5,036 nucleotides of DNA from Gammaproteobacteria bacterium (lineage in GTDB: Bacteria; Pseudomonadota; Gammaproteobacteria; Xanthomonadales; Rhodanobacteraceae). The notes below the pieces were generated by a model. That model was given only the letters and a program-made list of their open reading frames with translations. It was not told where the DNA came from and searched no databases. The DNA lies in contig VBNZ01000118.1 of the NCBI GenBank assembly GCA_005877675.1, forward strand, positions 1-5,036, read 5' to 3'. Every line of letters starts with the position of its first letter. Within the stretch, counting starts at the first letter, position 1. Positions 1-5,036 of the stretch are shown here, one piece after another. The translations under genes and the position numbers were made by a program.

Positions 1-602
1 TGTGGTATGCATTTATTGCAACGACCTTTGACGGCGGCAGGACCTGGGCCACCGTCAACGCGACGCCTAACGATCCGGTGCAAAGCAAGACCGGTATCTG
101 GCAGCAAGGCGGCGGCAACCAGGATCGCAACCTGCTCGACTTCAATGAAATTACCATGGACGACAAAGGACATGCGTTGTATGGCTATAGCGACGGCTGC
201 GTCAGCACCGGTTGCATCGCCGGCACGGCAGCCAACGACTACACCGCATACATGCGCGTGGCGCGCCAAAGCGGCGGCAAGAGTCTGCTCGCCGGCTTCG
301 ATACAGCCGAGCCGGCCAAGCCCAAGCGGGCATGCCTCGCAGGCACACGCGCAGCAACGGTCGCTCACCTCTCTTGGAAGGCGCCGGACAACGGCGGCGC
401 GGCTATCACGCAATATCGCATCTTCCGCGGCACGACCGCCGGCACTGAAAAGATGATCGGCAAGGTTTCCGGAAGTGCGACTACGTTCAACGACACGTCG
501 GCCAAATCCGCCGTCGCGAACTATTACTACGTGGTCCGGGCGGTGAACGCGGCAGGTGTGAGCGCAGCAAGCAACGAAGTGAATTTGACTTTGGCGCAAT
601 AG
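1..602 (+). CDS. C-terminal part of a secreted-type BNR/Asp-box protein with a fibronectin type III domain (5' end missing)
   Basis: The open frame enters from the left edge (first full codon at 3) and ends at a TAG at 600-602, giving 199 visible residues. Residues 8-15 (TFDGGRTW) fit the Asp-box pattern S/T-x-D-x-G-x-T-W of BNR/sialidase-type beta-propellers, so the missing part is probably a propeller. Residues about 20-100 look like the end of that domain, with two close cysteines (C66 and C71) that could form a disulfide. Residues about 104-199 read as one fibronectin type III domain, with a W-x-A-P-D-N-G-G strand, a Y-R-I-F-R strand and a Y-Y-Y-V-V-R-A-V-N-A-A-G strand. FN3 modules in bacterial extracellular enzymes commonly act as spacers or in binding. 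Export is inferred from this domain pairing; a signal peptide would lie outside the window. The substrate, and whether the protein is a true sialidase, cannot be told. A GTG at 78 could be mistaken for the start, but coding continuity and the Asp-box upstream of it argue against that. Confidence 0.85.
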   Translation, partial: WYAFIATTFDGGRTWATVNATPNDPVQSKTGIWQQGGGNQDRNLLDFNEITMDDKGHALYGYSDGCVSTGCIAGTAANDYTAYMRVARQSGGKSLLAGFDTAEPAKPKRACLAGTRAATVAHLSWKAPDNGGAAITQYRIFRGTTAGTEKMIGKVSGSATTFNDTSAKSAVANYYYVVRAVNAAGVSAASNEVNLTLAQ

Positions 603-640
603 CATCCGTTTGTCGCACTTTGCTGAAGGCATGCAAAAAG

Positions 641-669
641 AAACCCCGCCGAAATGGCGGGGTTTTTTT
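641..669. terminator. Bidirectional Rho-independent terminator
   Basis: A perfect 10-bp stem (AAACCCCGCC at 641-650 pairs with GGCGGGGTTT at 656-665) encloses a 5-nt loop. On the plus strand it runs into seven T's (663-669), 38 nt after the stop of the FN3 protein. Read on the minus strand the stem is followed by TTTCTTTTT, 26 nt after the csp stop. It therefore lies between two convergent genes and can end both transcripts. Confidence 0.93.
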
Positions 670-691
670 CGAGCTTGGTATTCCAGCGAAA

Positions 692-898
692 CTACTTGGC
701 GATCTGCACATCTGCCGCCTGAGAGCCCTTCGGACCCTCCACGACCTCAAAGTGCACGCGCTGGCCCTGCTGCAGCGAGCGGAAGCCCTGCGCACTGATC
801 GCGGAATAGTGCACGAACACGTCTTCACCGCCATCCTCCGGCGCGATGAATCCGAACCCCTTTGAATCGTTGAACCACTTCACGGTACCGGTACGCAT
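692..898 (-). CDS. CspA-family cold shock protein
   Basis: A 68-residue single cold-shock domain (OB fold), the usual length of bacterial Csp proteins. Such proteins bind single-stranded RNA/DNA in the cytoplasm and act as RNA chaperones. Visible hallmarks are the N-terminal strand G4-T-V-K-W-F-N10, RNP1 K13-G-F-G-F-I18 and RNP2 V27-F-V-H30, followed by an A-I-S segment and a final G-P-K-G-S-Q-A-A-D-V strand. The ATG start is supported by a GAGGT Shine-Dalgarno at 904-908, 5 nt upstream, and by alignment of the N-terminus with the family. It has its own candidate promoter and a strong terminator, so it is probably transcribed alone. Read-through from the mtnP cluster is possible, because no classical terminator is visible between them. 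Whether it is cold-induced or constitutive cannot be decided; csp paralogues are hard to tell apart, so no symbol is given. Confidence 0.97.
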   Translation of the reverse strand: MRTGTVKWFNDSKGFGFIAPEDGGEDVFVHYSAISAQGFRSLQQGQRVHFEVVEGPKGSQAADVQIAK

Positions 899-903
899 CT
901 ACG

Positions 904-908
904 ACCTC
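904..908 (-). promoter_or_regulatory. Shine-Dalgarno site of the csp gene
   Basis: GAGGT on the minus strand, five bases before the ATG at 898-896. It fixes the start of the cold shock protein. Confidence 0.75.
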
Positions 909-980
909 GACACTGTCAGGAAGGTGCATGTGTCCGGGCGCGCGTCTCGTGTAGCCCAGCGCTTCCCCGGCGCGTACACA

Positions 981-1011
981 AGTATAACTATGAATTAACG
1001 CACTTTTGCAA
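981..1011 (-). promoter_or_regulatory. Candidate sigma-70 promoter for csp
   Basis: On the minus strand, TTGCAA (1011-1006) could be a -35 box and TATACT (986-981) a -10 box. The spacer is 19 nt, or 18 nt if the -35 is read as TGCAAA; both are longer than ideal. The -10 is good and the -35 only fair. Transcription would start near 974, leaving a leader of about 75 nt before the ATG. This is an inference from sequence only. Confidence 0.42.
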
Positions 1012-1024
1012 TTATTGCACTTTT
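1000..1024. repeat. Direct and inverted short repeats overlapping the csp -35 region
   Basis: GCACTTTT occurs at 1000-1007 and again at 1017-1024, with starts 17 bp apart. Between and overlapping them is the inverted repeat TGCAA-TTA-TTGCA (1007-1019). The block covers the candidate -35 box, a position where a regulator could bind. No known operator was recognised. Confidence 0.55.
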
Positions 1025-1027
1025 ACA

Positions 1028-1059
1028 GCGCAAAGCGATTCGATGCGAATCGCCTGCGC
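1028..1059. repeat. Perfect inverted repeat (hairpin) between mtnP and csp
   Basis: The arms GCGATTCG (1035-1042) and CGAATCGC (1046-1053) match perfectly around a 3-nt loop (ATG). An outer GCGC/GCGC pair (1028-1031 with 1056-1059) extends the stem across a small AAA/CT internal loop. Read on the minus strand, in the direction of mtnP transcription, it is not followed by a U-run, so it is not a classical terminator. On the plus strand T-rich sequence follows only after about 9 nt. It could be an mRNA 3'-end stabilising stem, a REP-like element or a protein-binding palindrome. Confidence 0.7.
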
Positions 1060-1061
1060 AT

Positions 1062-1095
1062 ATGTAACTTTTTGTTTTTATTTATTTTTATCGTA
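1062..1095. other. AT-rich tract downstream of mtnP
   Basis: A block of T-runs on the plus strand (A-runs on the minus strand) stands out in an otherwise GC-rich window. It follows directly after the mtnP stop codon and lies about 90-120 bp upstream of the candidate csp start site, too far for an ordinary UP element. It may bend DNA or bind a nucleoid protein, but no specific site was recognised. Confidence 0.4.
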
Positions 1096-1836
1096 TCAGG
1101 CAAGCATGGCCGATACGATTGCAGGCAGCTGCGCCGCGGTGTGTTTGAGGTGCTCGAATACCTCTGGCTCCTTGATCTCCGCCTGGCCGCCGCAGCCTGC
1201 GGCCCAGTTTGCGACCATCGCGAGGCAGGCGTAGTCGATCTGCAGCTCACGCGCGAGCGCCGCTTCGGGCATGCTGGTCATGCCGACCAGATCGCAACCG
1301 TCGCGACGCAGGCGCTGCACTTCCGCCGCAGTCTCCAGACGCGGCCCCTGGGTGATGCCGTGGCAACCGCCATCGATCACCGCGATGCCCGCGCGCTTCG
1401 CCGCGGCGAGCAGCGCAGCACGCAATACCGGGCGATACGGTTCGGTCATGTCGACATGCTCGACCTTCGCACCGTCAGCGTCGCAGAAACTGGTGTAACG
1501 CCCGTGCGTGTAGTCGATCAACTGGTCCGGCACGATCAACGTGCGCGGGCCCATGTCCTCGCGGATGCCGCCGACTGCATTGACGCCGACTATGCGTGTG
1601 GCGCCGAGACTGTGCAGCGCCCAGACATTCGCGCGGTAGTTGATCCGGTGCGGGGGGATCGAATGGCCCGACGCGTGCCGCGCTAGAAACGCGACGCGCT
1701 TGCCATTGATGTCTCCCAGCGTTACCGCATCCGACGGCGCACCGTACGGCGTGTCGAGCGTGCGCTTTTCAACATTTTGCAAACCGGGAAAATTATACAA
1801 ACCGGTGCCGCCGATCACGGCGAGTTCGATAGTCAT
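1096..1836 (-). CDS. mtnP: S-methyl-5'-thioinosine phosphorylase (MTAP/PNP family)
   Basis: 246 residues, a normal length for this trimeric nucleoside phosphorylase family. It cleaves a methylthio-nucleoside with phosphate to methylthioribose-1-phosphate plus the free purine, in the cytoplasm. The N-terminal phosphate-binding G9-G-T-G-L13, the D-T-P-Y-G-x-P-S-D block (28-36), R53-H54 and the I-N-Y-R-A-N-V-W-A-L segment (65-74), Q163-G-P-R166-x-E168-T and M186-T187 all match MTA phosphorylases. At the base-specificity site, where human MTAP has Asp220 and Asp222, this protein has N210 and A212. Asn there is typical of 6-oxopurine enzymes such as PNP, which favours methylthioinosine over methylthioadenosine, as in the characterised Pseudomonas aeruginosa PA3004 enzyme. 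The ATG start has an AGGGG site at 1844-1848. It lies 30 nt after hpt, which would use its product hypoxanthine. The family assignment is firm; the substrate is inferred. The symbol is the family name and may not fit the true substrate. Confidence 0.92.
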   Translation of the reverse strand: MTIELAVIGGTGLYNFPGLQNVEKRTLDTPYGAPSDAVTLGDINGKRVAFLARHASGHSIPPHRINYRANVWALHSLGATRIVGVNAVGGIREDMGPRTLIVPDQLIDYTHGRYTSFCDADGAKVEHVDMTEPYRPVLRAALLAAAKRAGIAVIDGGCHGITQGPRLETAAEVQRLRRDGCDLVGMTSMPEAALARELQIDYACLAMVANWAAGCGGQAEIKEPEVFEHLKHTAAQLPAIVSAMLA

Positions 1837-1843
1837 CGTCCTT

Positions 1844-1848
1844 CCCCT
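1844..1848 (-). promoter_or_regulatory. Shine-Dalgarno site of the thioinosine phosphorylase gene
   Basis: AGGGG on the minus strand, 7 nt before the ATG, within a longer purine-rich run that also offers AAGGA closer to the start. It lies in the 30-nt gap after hpt, so translation of this gene need not depend on coupling. Confidence 0.7.
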
Positions 1849-1866
1849 TTTACTTGCGCCCAGGTA

Positions 1867-2418
1867 TCAGTCGGCCAGCGCGTAGATTCCGGCCAGATTG
1901 CGCCCCTGTTCATGGAAATCCATGCCGAAACCGAACACGTAGCGATCCGGCACGCGTATGCCGACAAAGTCGGCGCGCAGACCTGGCGTCGCGCGGTCGT
2001 GACGCTTTTCGCACAGCACCGCGATTAGCACGCGCGTAGCGCCTTCATCGATGCAGAAATCGCGGATCGCCTTGAGTGTGTGGCCCTCGTCGAGGATGTC
2101 GTCGACGAGCAGCACGGTGCGCCCCTGCAGCGCGAGGCGCGGCTGCTTGACCCAGAGCAGATCGTGTCCGCGCGTGCCGCCGCGATAGCGCGTCGCGTGC
2201 ACGTAGTCGAACTCGAGATCCGCGGTGATCGCCAGCGCGAGCACGCCGCCGAAGATCAGCCCGCCGTTCATCACGGTCAGGAAAATCGGTACCTCACCTT
2301 CGAGCGCATTGGCGATTTCCTTGCCCATCGTCGCGATACGCGCTTCGATCTCGGCGCGATCGAACAGCAAGTCTGCGGTTTTCAGCGCGTCGGACAGGGC
2401 GGGTTGAGTCGTGGTCAC
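1867..2418 (-). CDS. hpt: Hypoxanthine-guanine phosphoribosyltransferase
   Basis: 183 residues, the usual size for a type I phosphoribosyltransferase that converts hypoxanthine (and often guanine) plus PRPP into IMP (GMP) in the cytoplasm. The PRPP-binding signature V-L-L-V-D-D-I-L-D-E-G-H-T-L lies at 102-115. The M-N-G-G segment (50-53) forms the pyrophosphate-binding loop, and H74-A-T-R-Y-R79 lies before the flexible loop. The C-terminal purine-binding part P-D-R-Y-V-F-G-F-G-M-D-F (157-168) is clear. In human HPRT a Lys in the matching I-P-D-K motif contacts the purine; here it is R159, which I recall as normal in the related Pseudomonas-type enzymes. The start is GTG. It overlaps the nagZ stop by four bases (GTGA, 2415-2418) and has a GGAG site at 2427-2430, so translation is probably coupled to nagZ. 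The following gene is predicted to supply hypoxanthine. Confidence 0.95.
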   Translation of the reverse strand: MTTTQPALSDALKTADLLFDRAEIEARIATMGKEIANALEGEVPIFLTVMNGGLIFGGVLALAITADLEFDYVHATRYRGGTRGHDLLWVKQPRLALQGRTVLLVDDILDEGHTLKAIRDFCIDEGATRVLIAVLCEKRHDRATPGLRADFVGIRVPDRYVFGFGMDFHEQGRNLAGIYALAD

Positions 2419-3437
2419 GAGGATGTCTCCGGTTGCTGTTCGAGTATGGCGAGGTTCTGGACAAATCTATCTCTCTGCGGATTGTCGCAGAGTGCGTCCC
2501 ATTGCGCAGCGACACGGCCGCGCAGCGTGGCGACGCGCGCAGGATCGCAAGGCGGCATATCGCGCACGGCATCGAGCGCAGCCGGCGCGATCTCGGGTTT
2601 GCACACGAGCACAAGATCGCAGCCGGCATCGCGATGCGCGGCGATGCGTGCCGCGATACCGCCCGCGCTCTCCGCGGCCGCCATGCTGATATCGTCGCTG
2701 AATACCACGCCGCGAAAACCGAATTCGCCGCGCAAGATGTCCTCGATCCATACGCGCGAATATCCCGCCGGTTGCGCGTCGACACGCGGATAGGCGACAT
2801 GCGCCATCATCACGGCCTCCGCGCCGCCCTCGATCGCGTCGGCGAACGGCACGAGGTCGGTCGCACGCAATTGGTCGAGCGTGCGCGGATCCGCCGCGTT
2901 GTCGAAATGCGTGTCTTCGAGCACCGAGCCGTGCCCTGGGAAATGCTTGATCGTGGCCGCCATACCGGCGAGGCGCATCCCGCGCAGATAGGCCAGGCCG
3001 AGTGCGGAAACGATGTGCGGATCGGCATGGAAGGCGCGCTCGCCAATCGCGCGGTTGCCGCGTTTGAGATCGATCACGGGCGCGAAGCTGAGATCAATGT
3101 CGATCGCGCGCATCTCGCTCGCCATCAGCCAGGCGTGCTCCTCGGCCCGCGCGAGTGCAGCGCTGCGGTCGCGCTCGTACACATCGCCGAGCCGCGCAAG
3201 CGCGGGGAAGCGCGTAAAGCCGTCGCCCTGAAAACGCTGCACTGGGCCACCTTCCTGATCGACGGTAATCAGGAATTCATCGCCGCGCTCGCGTCGCAGT
3301 TCGGCGATCAATGCGGCAACCTGTTCGCGCGAGGCGTAGTTGCGCTTGAACAGGATCACGCCGCTGACCTGCGGCAGGCGCAGCCATTCGCGTTCATGCG
3401 CGGCTATTTCCGTGCCGCCGATACCGATGACTAACAT
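2415..3437 (-). CDS. nagZ: Beta-N-acetylhexosaminidase NagZ (GH3)
   Basis: 340 residues, matching the compact single-domain proteobacterial NagZ (E. coli about 341). It removes N-acetylglucosamine from GlcNAc-anhydroMurNAc (peptides) in the cytoplasm during peptidoglycan recycling, and in many Gram-negatives its products control AmpC induction. Visible marks are D60-Q-E-G-G64 and V66-Q-R-F, the L-M-A-S-E-M block (104-109), F118-A-P-V-I-D123, I131-G-E-R134 and the GH3 signature K164-H-F-P-G-H-G170. The mobile-loop D175-T-H177 pair supplies the general acid/base His, and the nucleophile Asp is in F246-S-D248-D249. All catalytic residues are present. The ATG follows directly on the TGA of the CYTH gene with no base between, and has a strong AGGGG site at 3443-3447. 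It overlaps hpt by 4 nt downstream. The functional link to the neighbouring nucleotide genes is unclear and may be only shared transcription. Confidence 0.97.
   Translation of the reverse strand: MLVIGIGGTEIAAHEREWLRLPQVSGVILFKRNYASREQVAALIAELRRERGDEFLITVDQEGGPVQRFQGDGFTRFPALARLGDVYERDRSAALARAEEHAWLMASEMRAIDIDLSFAPVIDLKRGNRAIGERAFHADPHIVSALGLAYLRGMRLAGMAATIKHFPGHGSVLEDTHFDNAADPRTLDQLRATDLVPFADAIEGGAEAVMMAHVAYPRVDAQPAGYSRVWIEDILRGEFGFRGVVFSDDISMAAAESAGGIAARIAAHRDAGCDLVLVCKPEIAPAALDAVRDMPPCDPARVATLRGRVAAQWDALCDNPQRDRFVQNLAILEQQPETSS
2427..2430 (-). promoter_or_regulatory. Shine-Dalgarno site supporting the GTG start of hpt
   Basis: GGAG on the minus strand inside the end of nagZ, 8 nt before the GTG at 2418-2416. 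Together with the 4-nt stop/start overlap it supports this non-ATG start. Confidence 0.6.
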
Positions 3438-3950
3438 TCAATCCCCTGACCGTTCACTTTCGCTCCATTGCGCATACGGATGCGCCAGCAGGTTCAGATT
3501 GTAATAGCGCGGCAGGCTGCTCACTTCGCGCCCGAGCCAATCGGGTTTGGAAAATTTCTGCTCGACCGCTTCGAGTTCGAGCTCGGCGACGATGAGGCCG
3601 GCATTGTCGCCGTGGAATTCATCGACCTCGAACGTCAGTCCCGCATGCGGAACATAGTGACGGGTTTTGTCGACCACGCCGTTGCAGAAGTCGCGCAGCA
3701 TGCGCTCGGCATCGGCAACCGGAATCGCGTAGTCGTATTCCTGACGCGCGACGCCGAGGTCCGCCGATTTGATATTGAGCCAGGCACTCGCGTCCGCGAT
3801 GCGCACGCGCAGCGAACAGCGCACGCCCTGACGTGCCTGCACCAGCGCCGAGTCGACGAGATAACCCTGCGACATGCGCTGCGCGCGCGCGGCCTGGGTA
3901 CGCCATGCGTGGCTCGTCACCAGAAACTTGCGTTCGATCTCGATACCCAC
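3438..3950 (-). CDS. CYTH domain protein, probable triphosphate tunnel metalloenzyme
   Basis: 170 residues, the size of stand-alone bacterial CYTH/TTM proteins. The family signature E-x-E-x-K is at E4, E6 and K8 (M-G-I-E-I-E-R-K-F-L-V). The rest of the tunnel is well conserved: R48 and R50 (L-R-V-R), K61, R69 with E71-Y72, K95-T-R97-x-Y99, E108-V-D110-E-F112 and E123-L-E125-L-E127. These positions normally line the basic and acidic faces that hold the triphosphate and Mg/Mn ions, so the protein should be active. Characterised relatives hydrolyse inorganic triphosphate; class IV adenylate cyclase and thiamine triphosphatase belong to the same superfamily, so the substrate here is not fixed. 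The start is GTG with only a weak ribosome site. It is chosen because the E-x-E-x-K motif must sit at the N-terminus and a TAG lies two codons upstream in frame. It is separated from rlmD by 3 nt and abuts nagZ, so it is surely co-transcribed. Confidence 0.92.
   Translation of the reverse strand: MGIEIERKFLVTSHAWRTQAARAQRMSQGYLVDSALVQARQGVRCSLRVRIADASAWLNIKSADLGVARQEYDYAIPVADAERMLRDFCNGVVDKTRHYVPHAGLTFEVDEFHGDNAGLIVAELELEAVEQKFSKPDWLGREVSSLPRYYNLNLLAHPYAQWSESERSGD
3443..3447 (-). promoter_or_regulatory. Shine-Dalgarno site of nagZ inside the CYTH gene
   Basis: AGGGG on the minus strand, 5 nt before the nagZ ATG, embedded in the last codons of the CYTH gene. It confirms the ATG that directly abuts the upstream TGA. 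Confidence 0.78.
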
Positions 3951-3953
3951 GGC

Positions 3954-5036
3954 CTAGCGCTCGAACAATGCGATGGACTCAACGTGTGCGGTATGCGGGA
4001 ACATGTCCATCACCCCCGCACTCTTGAGCTTGAAACCGTGCTTCTCGACCAGAATGCCCGCATCGCGCGCGAGCGAGGCCGGGTGACACGAGACATACAC
4101 GACGCGGCGCGCCGACTTGCGCGGCAGGTAGTCAAGGACCACATCGGCGCCCGAGCGCGGTGGATCGAGCAGCAGCAGCTCGTGATCGGCACGCGCCCAT
4201 GGCGCATCGCGCTGGTCAGCGGCGAGATCGGCACTGAAAAATGTTGCATTTTCCACATTGTTACGCTGCGCATTTTCACGCGCACGTTGCACCAGACCCG
4301 CCTCGCCTTCGACGCCGGTCACATGCGCACTGCGGCGCGCAAGCGGCAGCGTGAAATTGCCGAGGCCGCAAAACAGGTCGAGTACGCGGTCGGCTGGCTG
4401 CGGATCGAGCAGGCCGAGTGCATGGTCGATCATGCGCCGGTTCATGCCGCCGTTGACCTGGATGAAGTCGAGCGGAAGAAACTCCAGCTCGACCTCGTAG
4501 GCAGGCAAACGGAACGTCAGCCGCGCATCGGCGGGCCACAGCGGCGCAACGCTGTCGATACCGCCGGGTTGCACAAAAACGCCGAAGCCATACGTCTTGC
4601 CGAATTCGATCAACGCCTGCGTATCCGCGTCGGACAGGGGTTGCAGATGGCGGAACACCAGCGCGACGAGGTCGTCGCCCGCGGCGATTTCGATCTGCGG
4701 GATGTCGCGCTTGGCGGCTAAGGATTCGAGCAAAGCCGTAATCGCTTCGATGCGCCCGCCCACCGCGGGATGCAGCACATCGCAATGGCGGATGTCGGCG
4801 ACGTAGCGCCCGTTGGTCTCGCGGAAACCAACCAGCATGCGCCCCTTCTTCTCGACAAATTTGGCGCTAAGCCGGCCTTTGCGGCGATAGCCCCAAGGCG
4901 AATCGGTCAACGGAGGAAGTATACTTTGCGGCATCACCTTGCCGATGCGCTCGAAATTTTCGAGCAGCACGCGCTGCTTCGCCGCGATCTGCGCGACCGG
5001 ATCGAGATGCTGCAGCGCGCAGCCGCCACAGACGCC
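3954..5036 (-). CDS. rlmD: 23S rRNA (uracil-5-)-methyltransferase RlmD, 5' end missing
   Basis: 360 residues are visible; the frame runs off the right edge, so the N-terminal TRAM domain and the first cluster Cys are missing. The family uses SAM to make m5U1939 in 23S rRNA. The fragment opens with C3-G-G-C6-A-L-Q-H, two ligands of the [4Fe-4S] cluster, and C85 (R-H-C-D) is the probable last one. This cluster separates RlmD/RlmC from TrmA. W48-G-Y-R-R-K and the F191-I-Q-V-N195 segment are family typical. The SAM fold shows D220-L-F-C-G-L-G-N-F-T (motif I), V242-E-G-E and D291-P-P-R-S-G (motif IV). C317 in Y-V-S-C-H-P is the catalytic nucleophile and E353 in H-V-E-S-I-A-L the base, with spacing close to that of E. 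coli RlmD. A GTG at 4970 is internal, since the cluster motif lies upstream of it. It is the first visible gene of the cluster and ends 3 nt before the CYTH gene. RlmC is less likely in this setting. Confidence 0.94.
   Translation of the reverse strand, partial: GVCGGCALQHLDPVAQIAAKQRVLLENFERIGKVMPQSILPPLTDSPWGYRRKGRLSAKFVEKKGRMLVGFRETNGRYVADIRHCDVLHPAVGGRIEAITALLESLAAKRDIPQIEIAAGDDLVALVFRHLQPLSDADTQALIEFGKTYGFGVFVQPGGIDSVAPLWPADARLTFRLPAYEVELEFLPLDFIQVNGGMNRRMIDHALGLLDPQPADRVLDLFCGLGNFTLPLARRSAHVTGVEGEAGLVQRARENAQRNNVENATFFSADLAADQRDAPWARADHELLLLDPPRSGADVVLDYLPRKSARRVVYVSCHPASLARDAGILVEKHGFKLKSAGVMDMFPHTAHVESIALFER

Noticed and set aside
78..602. Taking the GTG at 78 as the start of the left gene
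   Set aside because: The same frame continues upstream and contains a perfect Asp-box at residues 8-15, so the GTG is an internal Val codon.
899..980. A structured cold-shock thermosensor or cold box in the csp leader
   Set aside because: Only a 5-bp GC-rich pairing could be found by eye in the leader and no cold-box match was seen; too weak to report as a feature.
1006..1686. Plus-strand open frame of 226 codons opposite mtnP
   Set aside because: It is a shadow of the clear phosphorylase gene and starts in the noncoding gap with no ribosome site or domain.
2433..3434. Long plus-strand open frame (333 codons) opposite nagZ
   Set aside because: It mirrors nagZ, which has all GH3 catalytic motifs. 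The translation is rich in Arg, Ala and His with no recognisable domain, a usual antisense effect of GC-rich codon bias.
3468..4721. Long plus-strand open frame (417 codons) opposite the CYTH gene and rlmD
   Set aside because: It spans two real genes on the other strand, has no recognisable domain, and is explained by GC-biased third positions.
3954..4970. Taking the GTG at 4970 as the true start of rlmD
   Set aside because: The frame stays open to the window edge and encodes the Fe-S cluster motif C-G-G-C upstream of that codon, so the real start is outside the window.
1..5036. Mobile element, CRISPR array, tRNA or rRNA
   Set aside because: No transposase, integrase, spaced repeat array, terminal inverted repeats or RNA gene signature was seen on either strand.

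Overview
The window looks like ordinary chromosome from a GC-rich gammaproteobacterium, most likely Xanthomonadales/Lysobacterales. That placement is an inference from protein character and from gene neighbourhood (nagZ next to a methylthioinosine-type phosphorylase, as in Pseudomonas, with hpt inserted between them and rlmD and a CYTH gene upstream). No plasmid, phage, IS, CRISPR or RNA gene was seen. I found no convincing new biological system; the most interesting points are a purine-salvage gene pair, an unusual same-frame gene arrangement and an unexplained hairpin.

Layout, left to right. Positions 1-602 (+) hold the 3' end of a probably secreted protein with an Asp-box (BNR/sialidase-like) region and a C-terminal fibronectin type III domain. 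A strong bidirectional terminator (641-669) separates it from a convergent CspA-family cold shock gene (692-898, -). The gap 899-1095 holds the csp leader, a candidate promoter with short repeats around its -35, a perfect inverted repeat, and an AT-rich tract. From 1096 to the right edge, all genes lie on the minus strand in one tight cluster. In transcription order these are rlmD (5' end outside the window), a CYTH/triphosphate tunnel protein, nagZ, hpt and a methylthioinosine/methylthioadenosine phosphorylase.

How the genes work together. rlmD methylates 23S rRNA, the CYTH protein probably hydrolyses a triphosphate substrate, and NagZ acts in cytoplasmic muropeptide recycling. The last two genes form a plausible salvage step. 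The phosphorylase carries Asn rather than Asp at the purine-specificity position, which favours methylthioinosine and release of hypoxanthine, and Hpt would turn hypoxanthine into IMP. Junctions in the cluster are 3 nt, 0 nt, a 4-nt overlap and 30 nt, so co-transcription and translational coupling are likely. The first three genes also share one reading frame and are separated only by single stop codons.
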